Shown here piece by piece: positions 54,967 to 64,000 of a stretch of DNA of 64,000 nucleotides; within the stretch, counting starts at the first letter, position 1, and each line of letters starts with the position of its first letter. The notes below the pieces were generated by a model. It did not search any database. It saw only the letters and a list, made by a program, of their open reading frames with translations, and was not told the origin of the DNA. The stretch covers positions 65,086,795 to 65,150,794 of the forward strand of contig CM044874.1 of NCBI GenBank assembly GCA_024500155.1. Direction: 5' to 3'. The translations under genes and the position numbers were made by a program. The stretch comes from Chenopodium formosanum (lineage: Eukaryota > Streptophyta > Magnoliopsida > Caryophyllales > Amaranthaceae).

Positions 54967-56878
54967 TGTAGACACCCATTTGTGTCTCCCCAAAACCAAA
55001 CCCGGTGATGAGTACCTTTCACGTCGAATCATAATCGAATGAAACGAAAGTGTGGAAAGGTCTAGTGTTGCGGAAAGTTTTTATTTCTTTTCTCTTCTCC
55101 CTGATTTTGAAAACTTTATTTTAAGAAAACAGCTAATCCAGTTTGGTTGGTCCATGATAAGGGTCCAATAGTGGTGGAGTTGGATGGGGCTTTCAAATAC
55201 CTTTCCAACGATATATTATAAGCCCGATTCCGATGAATATTGAGGAATTTATGGTCAATTTACTAAACTGGGCCCAGTTTGAGCTTTAAGTACGGCCCTA
55301 TGATCTAGGGGAGGGCCTAATATAATTTATCATTCCTAATGTAATTAGGAATGGTTTTAGTCTTCTAGAACATTCTATAGAGTCTTATCATTCTTAATTC
55401 AATTAGGACTCTTCAGAGTTTTAATCAGATCAAATAGCATTTTCGATTGAAATTATATTATTTTATCTTCCAGTACGGGAAATTTATCAGATTTTCAAAA
55501 ACGCGTTAAAAGTCAGTTTGGCGTCCAACCCAAGGCCTTGGCGCCTGGAATCAGGATTGGCGCCTGGCGCTAGCCACTGGTCCTGGCGCCAATTAGCCAG
55601 GGCTGGCGCCAAGATGGTTTTGCGGTCTTCAGACTCTGTTTTGATAAATTATCTTTTTTGGATGATTTTCTCTATAAATATCGTATCAAAAACTCCGTTT
55701 TGATTCACCAAGAATCATCAATTCTCTTCTTCATTTATCAACTCTCCTCATTCACAAATCATTCACCAATATTTATCTACAATTAAATCATTCATCTCTT
55801 TGATTCGTCTCTATTATTCATTCTTTTCTTAAATTCTTTCTTTCAAATACAAAATTCCGCATTCACAAGATCTTGATACACCTAGCCATATTCGAAGTTG
55901 CCTTCGCCCTAGACGTGAAAGGTTTTAATTTATGAGGGTTTGGTCCCAAATCTCTATTTCAATTATTTAATTTAATTGCTTTGATTTATTATTTTCCTTG
56001 AAGTTACTAACGTGTGTATTTTTTTATTAGAAAGAGGTACGAGGCATCCACGTAAGTACTTTTATTGATTAATTGATATTATGATGTAGAAATCATGTTT
56101 ACATTGTTATTATGATTCCTAGTATCATGTCTAGGTTATTTTTAATATTAAATATGATTAAAAGTATGATGCCTTTTATGTTCTTCCTAATATTTATGAT
56201 TGTTAGTATCATGTTAGGGCTAAAGATTTGAATTTTATTGCTTAGTGACATGCTAGGGTTTGTTATTAATCTTGTTAGTATCATGCCTAGGATCTTGCTA
56301 TGCTTTAACATGATTATAATAATTTATGATTAATGTGATTATTATTATGTTGCTTGATTTATTTTATTGTTATTGCTTGATCACTTTTATTGCATGTTAA
56401 AGGGAATTGGTACTTGCAATCACGCTTAATAAGATAATTAATAATCTTGTTAGGGTTAATGTGATTATAATTCAAGTGATCGCCAATAATAGTTTATGTG
56501 TGCATTAAATTCAACCAACATAGATTAAACAGGTTTAGGGTAAATCTATTGATTGCATGTTAGTCAGAAAGCGCACATGAATACGAGCAGAATAAAGTAG
56601 AGGCCTATTATTAGGGCAGGTTCAATCTCTTTTAGGTTGGATTTGTACCATCATCCCCGAACCCTATTTTGGTTCATGACCTTATGGAGTTGACGATCTC
56701 TTGGATCGTTAAGGGGTGTAACCTTCACCTCGTGAACGGTTTACAAGTTCCTTAAAAAACTTGTTGGCGACTCTTTTGCTCTATCTTCTTCCCTTTTAGA
56801 CGCCACTGTACTTTAGTGTATGATCACAGTGGGGTTCAAGCTAGTGGGATTTTTAAAGGCTTGAAATTATTCCCTACA
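54967..56878 (+). repeat. A2 3' LTR
   Basis: 1912 bp, collinear with 29213-31120 with scattered differences and a shorter GGCGCC island (55538-55615). Followed by the target duplicate GTTAC. Confidence 0.95.
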
Positions 56879-56883
56879 GTTAC

Positions 56884-58216
56884 TTATTTGCCTCGGCGAT
56901 TTGGGGCAAGTAGGTGACCTGAGTTGGGTGGAGGTGTCGTATGCCCGTATGCTTATAGCTATGGGCAAGGCGGCCCGAGTGATGGATTCCGCGGCAGCTA
57001 CTGAGGTTCCTCGGATCTCCCTTACGTGGCATGGTCGTATCCTTGAGGTACGTGTTTTAAGCTTCTTTTGGTTATTTCTTTTACTTTTTCCTTTAAGCTT
57101 ATCTTTTCTCGGTTTCAGGCTTGGGGATACTCGTACCTGCCTTTCTTAGCCCCCTAGGTGCTTGGGGCTGCTCGTTTTCCTATCGGCCATTGATTGGTCG
57201 TGATTATGAAGAGACGAGCCACTTTTGCCGGTGACTTTCGCCAGAGGATACTTTCGGCGACTCGCGCGTCGGTGCGTATTCCAACTACATGTACATTTTT
57301 TGATTTTATTTATTTTCTAACGATTTTTCATGTGGTTGTGTTTTATAGATCGATCTCCGTCCTTGGAGTTTGATCGTCGCAGTCTCTGAGGTTATCCGGT
57401 CTGTCATGATTCGTTTCTGTTAACGAGCCCTCTATCCGGGACTCTCGATGCTCCAAAAGACAGACGCTTGGTTTTTAGGCGAGCGTGTTCTTTAGTAGCT
57501 TTCGTCCGAGGAGCCTTTGATTCCTGCGGATCCTCCAATCCGAATGTTACGTCCGGACTTGCTGTCTACCGAGGATCGAGCTCAGGCGATTCTTGGTTAT
57601 CCAGCGTAGCAGCTGATGCTGCCGGAGGTTTCTTATTTGGCTTTTATAGCATCCAGGCTGACTCCTTTTTTGGCTTTTGTTCCGGTTAGTACTCTAACTC
57701 TCTTTTTTTCTTGTTTTTATTTAATTTTCGGAACTTTAACAATTTTATCGTTTTTTGTCACATGTATTTTAGCGGGTCGTGCTAGGTGACTGGGTGCCTC
57801 CTACAGCGGAGATCACGTATACCGATGTTGTCGGATCGGTAACTCGTGAGACACTTCCAGCAACGGAGGATGATGAGGTTGTTTGTGCCTGAGACGGTTG
57901 AGTCAGTATGTCTTTTGTGTATATGTACTTAAACATTTCTATTTTTTTTTTGTTTCATATACATTTGTTTACTACTGTCCTTGATTCTTGGAACAGGTTC
58001 TGCGGGAAACCGTGAACGGCATGGTGAGGACTTTACGTGCTTTCTGAGCTGCTTATCAGAGACCCCTCGTGACTTTATCATGCCGTGATCATCAGATCAT
58101 CGCGGTAAGTTTTATTTCTTTTCTTTTCAACGAAGTTATTACATTTCATGTATTAATCTTCCTTTTGGATTTTGCAGGATGTGCAACAACCATCTAGTAG
58201 TCGCCGAGCACCCTAA
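56884..58216 (+). pseudogene. Element B PMD gene, 3' part
   Basis: Continues the PMD frame interrupted at 29212. The rest of exon 2 ends at 57047, then come exons 57119-57271, 57349-57684, 57773-57905, 57997-58104 and 58178-58216, all with GT/AG borders. Visible PMD features: SWVEVSYARMLIAMGKAARV, WGYSYLPFLAP, WFLGERVL, DRAQAILGYPA and SYLAFIASRLTPFLAF. At least seven in-frame stops show it is dead. Exon borders after ILE and before the DLRPW/VYRPW segment match those of the A2 PMD gene; the exon at 57773 has no clear A2 counterpart. Confidence 0.75.
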
Positions 58217-59089
<873 letters not shown>

Positions 59090-60700
59090 ATGGTGAAGAC
59101 CTTTTAACAACATTTGAAGCGATGAGTCACTTCCCTTTCAACCGAGGACAAACTAGCTTTCAAAATTTACCACCTAGACCCTCTATTAAGTTATATGCAA
59201 CTAGTGGTTAACTTTGATTTTCCTCATGCCGCAGTCAACTATTGGGACTCTAACCACCATCTTTTCTTGTTTAAAGGGGACGAAATTGTCCCCCTTCCCG
59301 GTGAGTTTGAGGCCTTGCTAGGTTTCCCTACAAATACTCTCCCTGTGACTTATTCACCTACCTTGTCGGATCCCAAACCTATATTCCAAAGATTGTTTGG
59401 CTTGTCCGACAATGATATGACCAACATTGGAACTGAAGAAGGCTTGAAATTGATTCAATTTATTGAACATTTTGTCTCCCCTCGTGACAACATGACTAAA
59501 CAACGCTTTAAAATTCGTGTTTTATGTTATTGTCTTGTTGTTAATTGTTTACTTAGGACAGGCAAAGAATATGGAGATTATTCCATGGTGTCCATGGTAG
59601 AGCAAATAGAGGGATGTCATTCACCTGCTCCTTTGGCTTTGGCGGAAACCGTTCTATGTTTGAATCGCCTTAGAGGAGAACCTAACGAAAACAATTTCAC
59701 GAGAAGTCCACTCCTATTACTAGTACATTTTTTTCGGCGTTTATCATCGCAAGTTACAAAGTTGTGCTGGCATGACCAGCGCAATCTTCGTCGCTGCGCG
59801 CGCAACTAGTTTGGTTGCGCGCACCACCTGCTTGTGTAAAAAATCGCAAACTGATTTTTTTTTTTTTTTTTTTCCGATTTGGATCATGGAGCGCTTGCGA
59901 ATTGTTGATCAACCACAAAACCTTGAGGCTAATTGAGTACGGACATTCCCTGGACGTCGAATCCTTTATAAGCATAAGAACGAAGAGGAATGAACGTCGT
60001 TTTTCTGTCATGGGGTTCCTAACATACATTTTGTGATTCCTTGGTGGAACATAAATAGTATGATTGGGAATAGTCTCAATTTCCCTTACATTAGGCTTTT
60101 AGGCCTATCTAGTACTACTTATATTTTTCCTTGCAGGGTAATGAGTTAATACGGGATGAAACAATTTATTCCCCCGCAAGATTGTGATGCCCTAAAGATG
60201 TGATTTTTAAACCCGAAATAATTCCTCGTTGGATGGAATATTGGTCAAGTCTTCCTAGGTGGGTAATACAAATCCTACCGCGAGTATTGCATTATCTTCC
60301 TTTTACAAAGCTTGGATGAATGCGGCGAATAAGGGTGAATTAAACAAGGCTCGATCTCAACTTCAAGCCGCCACCGCTCGTAATCCACCTAAGCCTTTGA
60401 TTCATTCAACCACTACTACTCCTCCTAGTGTCCAAAACAAAGGAGTGAGAAGAAAATTAGACTTCTCATCCCCTAAGGCTCGTTTGAAGGAAACAAAAAG
60501 GAAAGCTCTCTCTGAACCCGCGCAACAAGGTGTGAAAATCAAAGAACATTCACCAAATACTCGCAAGAAAGCTCCAATAGTCAAAGGGAAAGAAAAACAG
60601 GTTGCAAAGGCCCCAATCCCTAAATTAAAAAAAATGTTTGGGTGAAAAAGAAGAGTGTAGGGGAGAGCTCCAAGGCTTCTGAAAATACTGCGATGGAAAC
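59090..60700 (+). pseudogene. Element B DUF7745-like gene
   Basis: From ATG 59090 the frame has two early stops and is then open from about 59126 to a donor at 59723. Key stretches: NYWDSNHHLFLFKGDEIVPL, PGEFEALLGFP, MVSMVEQIEGC and LAETVLCLNRLRGEP, matching the A2 antisense gene position by position. The next exon (about 59880-60240) has IMERLRIVDQP, FVIPWWNINSM and YIFPCRVMS with several stops. A Lys-rich tail (60259-60645) follows, then a frame change to VWVKKKS, ending at 60700 where element C begins. A GC-rich palindrome (59790-59830) lies in the first intron. Function unknown. Confidence 0.6.
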
Positions 60701-61329
60701 TGTTTCGGGGGTTTATTGGATTTCCTAGGATACTGGTCACGTTCTTCAGTCCACGAGACGGTCCAACCTGCAAAACAACAAATATTCTGATCAACGGAAT
60801 ATTCGCCTCCGACGATCAAGTCAGTGATTAGAACGGAAAAGGCTAGAGAGAGAAAGTAGAGAGAAGTTGGAGCTATTTAATGCTCTGTTGTTTGTAAATG
60901 TCTTAATCCACCCCTCCCATCATAAATGATTAGGGTATTTATAAGGGTGGGACTCGTGCCCCTTTCTAGGGTTTGTACCCTAGATTTGCGTGGCGTGATT
61001 GGCTGCGCAATCAGTGAATGCCACGTGCTACTCTAGGGGCGCCGTTTTGCGGCTTTCATTGATATCTCTTGGGATTTGGGCCCTGACGTTGCTAGGGCTT
61101 TCTGGCGTGCTGATTTAAAGAGGGAACCCATGCCCTAAACACGTGGCATCTTCTCATGACGACACGTGTCACCCTCTGACTGGGCCACGTGTCGCTATGA
61201 GATTGGCCTGAGACCTTAAGGGCTCTGAATTGCGTGGCATCTTTTCGTGGTGACACGTGTCACCCTATAACTGGGCCACGTGTCACTATGGGATTGGTCC
61301 ACGTCTACGAGGTATTTTTACCCTCAACA
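60701..61329 (-). repeat. Element C LTR (3' LTR in its own sense)
   Basis: On the minus strand it runs TGTTGAGGG...CCGAAACA, 629 bp. A TATA box (TTATAAATACCC) lies at about 60945-60934 and a CT-rich leader follows. The polypurine tract on the high-coordinate side (CTGAGGGGCAAA, minus, 61330-61341) shows this is the 3' LTR of a minus-strand element. It truncates the B gene at its left. Confidence 0.7.
61141..61297 (-). repeat. Duplicated G-box segment in the C LTR
   Basis: 61141-61206 and 61232-61297 are imperfect 66-bp repeats, each with ACACGTGTCACC and GGCCACGTGTC. CACGTG-type G-box cores (bZIP/bHLH sites) are thus clustered in the LTR upstream of its TATA box. Confidence 0.75.
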
Positions 61330-61350
61330 TTTGCCCCTCAGAGGGGGTGG
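61330..61350 (-). other. Element C polypurine tract
   Basis: The minus strand reads CCACCCCCTCTGAGGGGCAAA directly before the LTR start TGTTGAGG. Confidence 0.65.
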
Positions 61351-61714
61351 CTCGTACGCTTACAGGCCGACTCCTCTGACCTCAAATAGCCTTGGTGCGT
61401 ACAAGTGTATTAGGGTCTTGTCAGTTTTCTGTCCGCCTAACAATTTTAGAGTGAACGCTTATCTATACAAATGGCGCGGACAATGGTAGGCCGTCTCGCT
61501 TTTGGGAGATGCGGCCGTCTTGCCATTGCGGAGGGAGCTTTAGCTCTGCCAACTTTCCTTTGGACGCGCCGTTTATTAGGTCATCTTCTTTTCCGCCTAA
61601 TTTAGCGGAGTTGCTTCTTGTCCCTCCAAATTCTAGGTCTTATTTTCAAATTATAACCGTTCAGCTTTGTTAGGCGGGAAAGATGAATTTACCTTCTTAC
61701 CCCCATAAATTTTT

Positions 61715-64000
61715 CCTATAGATACAAAGGGTTTAACTTCATTTTTGCACTTTGGAACTTTACATTTTCTAGAGAGAAGTCAGATCTTCTAGAGAGAGAA
61801 AGTGAATTTTTCTTTGAATCTTCGAGAGCTCCGCCGTGCGTTTGAGTTTTCCGATCAACCTTCAAGGCTTCCAAGTTTTCAACACGTACTGAGGTAGGCC
61901 GCCTGTTTTCTTTTCCTTGCATTTTTATTTCTTTGTTCATTTAAAATCTGGCTCAACACTCGGCTTCGTCCGTTTCTCCTCATGAAGCCGGCCGTTTGCC
62001 TGGGACTGAGGAGTCTAGAGTGGACAAAGACGAGTTGTCTTCTTCATGGAGTGGGTCCATTTCTAGTGCGTACCAACTCACATCCACCCATTCTTCTCTG
62101 TCCCTGCAGTCGAACATGGCATGGACAATGCAAATGTACGATCGTCATGCGGCCAGAAATCCAAACGGAAGTCTGGTGAAACCTAGGCCTCCTTATGACC
62201 TAAATAATGCTAACTTAGAGACCCCTTCTACCACTCCTACGACCGCTTCCACGGGCACTCACTGCTCGGTCGTGAAAGTAACTTCCTTGTTCGAGGAGAG
62301 CCAAAGAACCCAAGGCGCTTCTACTACGGGGGGAACGTCCGGGCGAACTTCGAGGTTGAGGTTCCCCCAATATGCCAGCTTGGTCATGGATGGGGCCGAG
62401 TTGGTACTTTGTGAAGGACCTCCTTCTTCTTTTCGGGCGGACGCTGATACGTCCGTCCCCACCCCCTCATAACTCTTTCTCCGATATAGCAGGTCGGACA
62501 GACCAAGAATGGGGGTTTCAATTAATGAACCGTCCGACCTGCCCCCTCGTAGATCACCTCCTACAGGGAGTCATGCGGCTGGTGCCAAAGATAAAGGCAA
62601 AAGGCCACTTGAAGACATTTTCTCTCCCCGAGGCGGCCATAGCTCTAGGAGCCGCAGCTCACCGGAGGCAGCTGATCTGGACAGAGTGCTGTCTTCCGAG
62701 TTTGGGAGCGCTCCTCAGCGAGAGGAGGATGAAGTTGAGAATGCGGCCGAGGGTGGAGCGGCGGCCGCAGAGGGCGAAGAGGCGGTCGAGGAGGATGTTG
62801 CCAATATTGACAACTTCAAGGATCCGTACGCCTACACAGTGGGTAGCCCAACCTTGGGCTACCTGAACAACAAATTTGACGATTACAAGGCATTCCTTTA
62901 CCTTGGGGAGGGATTCGAGATTCAGCCCCCACGGAAATCCCGCGCCGTGGCCGCTTGGGAATAAGAGAGGCCGCGCCAAAGATCCTTTAGCGTCTATAGG
63001 GAGGCCTTAGACGTCGGACTGCACTTCCCTCTCCATCCTTTCGTCCGCACAATCTTGGACGAGTATGACATAGCCCTCTTCCAGCTGATGCCAAACAGCT
63101 GGTTGAACATTTTTGGGTACTTGGTGACGTGCATCTGCAAAGGCTTCAAGCCAGACTTTGCAGTTTTCTGTGAGATGCACTCACTGACTAAGCTGGACTC
63201 GGACACGGACGGCTGGTTCATCTTGAGCTCCACCAGAGACTACATGATGGTGGTGGACCGCGTCTCTAAATGGCGTGACTGGAAGCACCGATTCTACCGT
63301 ATCAAAACCAAAGATGTTGAATTTAACTTGTGGATGAATCGGTTCAATGGTGAGCCAATTCAGCTTGGACGCGGGGATCTTAAGCCTGATAAGCCACCTG
63401 TCCACCCCAGCTAGGAGCACCAGCTTGAATATTTCAAAGTCAAGCGGATGCAAAGGAACGGCAAAACTGAGCACGTTCCAAGTAACTGGGTCCCTTTATC
63501 TAGCTGGCTGCGGGATCCCACATTTATGTCCGCCTACGGCCTATACCAGAACCTGCCCCAAGGTGGACGCATGGACATATATTCTTACACGCACGTAGGT
63601 TATTTGATTTTGAAGAAATTTCTAATATTTTTTGCTTCTCTTTTTCAGCTGAAGCGTACGAGATGCTTGACCCAGAGCAGAAAGAGGAGGTCAATATGGC
63701 AGAGATTGACTTGGCTCGGTACAAGGCTCGCCAAAAGCTGTACGAGCAATCTAAAGGAGTAAGTACACCCATCTTGATTTCTTCTTTTCGTCTGTGTATG
63801 CATTACATAAGAGATCTTCTTCCTAACTTGGCACGGCCTATCGATTATATTATATTGCTCTCTTTTTACTAACTTTTGCCTCTACAACTGGCCACACTAA
63901 CCCCTAGATCCAAGCGGAAGTAGTCGTCCCCTGCATCCAAGACGGACAAGGACGGTAAGGCGTCCAAACAAAGGAAGACGGTCGCGTCTAAGACCACTTC
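61715..64000 (+). pseudogene. Element C antisense gene with PF04195 domain (partial)
   Basis: A plus-strand promoter (CCTATAGATACAAAG, 61715-61729) and leader with a donor at 61894 precede one long frame from 61948 to 63598. Where a start is expected (61948) the codon is CTG. In-frame stops: TAA 62470, TAA 62962, TAG 63412. The N-terminal half is Ser/Thr/Pro-rich and acidic. The domain at about 62985-63180 (YREALDVGLHFPLHPFVRTI, LMPNSWLNIFGYLVTCICKG) matches 'putative gypsy-type transposase' PF04195, which has no proven function. Exon 2 (63649-63758) follows an intron at 63599-63648 and encodes a charged helix; exon 3 (from 63908) is Lys/Ser-rich and leaves the window. Confidence 0.65.

Larger units (their letters stand above)
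29213..56878 (+). mobile_element. Element A2: full-length Tat-type Ty3/gypsy retrotransposon
   Basis: LTRs at 29213-31120 and 54967-56878 with target duplication GTTAC at 29208-29212 and 56879-56883. Without the copia insertion (35669-46238) the element is about 17 kb. In order it has a primer site, long leader, gag-pol on the plus strand, a DUF7745-like and a PMD gene on the minus strand, a polypurine tract and the LTR. The extra RNase H and the RT sequence place it in the Tat/Ogre/Retand group. It lies inside an exon of the related element B. Its LTRs differ at scattered sites. Confidence 0.95.

Overview
This is plant nuclear DNA, almost certainly from a flowering plant and probably a eudicot. 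It is built nearly entirely of transposable elements nested in one another. I see no convincing intact host gene, tRNA, rRNA or CRISPR array. The plant assignment rests on Ty3/gypsy elements of the Tat type (extra archaeal-type RNase H), a Ty1/copia Sirevirus-like element with an initiator-Met tRNA primer site, Stowaway, hAT-like, Harbinger-like and Mutator-like MITEs, and plant-only domains (plant mobile domain, PF04195).

Layout. 1-7965: AT-rich sequence with small DNA transposons (foldback/MULE-like 79-498, Stowaway 705-1001, Harbinger-like 1907-2161, 1.2 kb MULE 3797-4997, hAT-like 7362-7914) and degraded gene fragments at 5425-6698. 7990-18163: element A1, a complete Tat-type LTR element (TSD ATTGT) with gag but no pol, inserted in the terminal repeat of a MULE-like element (7966-7989 plus 18164-18758). 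18759-24743: a 1.27 kb MULE, the end of a chromovirus-type LTR, a Stowaway MITE, and an LTR-like fragment. 24755 to about 60700: element B, an old diverged Tat-type element on the minus strand. Its LTR is at 24755-26117 and it carries two plus-strand (antisense) genes, one plant mobile domain (PMD) gene and one DUF7745-like gene. 29213-56878: element A2, a full-length plus-strand Tat-type element (TSD GTTAC) sitting inside the PMD exon of B. A2 has gag-pol plus its own minus-strand PMD and DUF7745-like genes. 35669-46238: a young Sirevirus-like copia element (TSD AAAAA) that splits A2 pol. 60701 to the right edge: element C, a minus-strand LTR element whose antisense gene carries a PF04195 domain and runs off the window.

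The order of events follows from the nesting: B first, then A2 into B, then copia into A2; C also cut B. The copia LTRs are almost identical, while the A1 and A2 LTR pairs have visibly diverged.

The most interesting theme is shared architecture. In A2 and B, two unrelated antisense genes, each with introns, lie in the same order between pol and the 3' LTR. Each family has its own GC-rich palindromic word (GGCGCC type in A; GCGCAACT..AGTTGCGC type in B), clustered just upstream of the LTR TATA box and upstream of each antisense gene. This looks like a family-specific promoter module shared by the sense and antisense units of one retrotransposon. Element C shows the same layout with a third antisense gene type.
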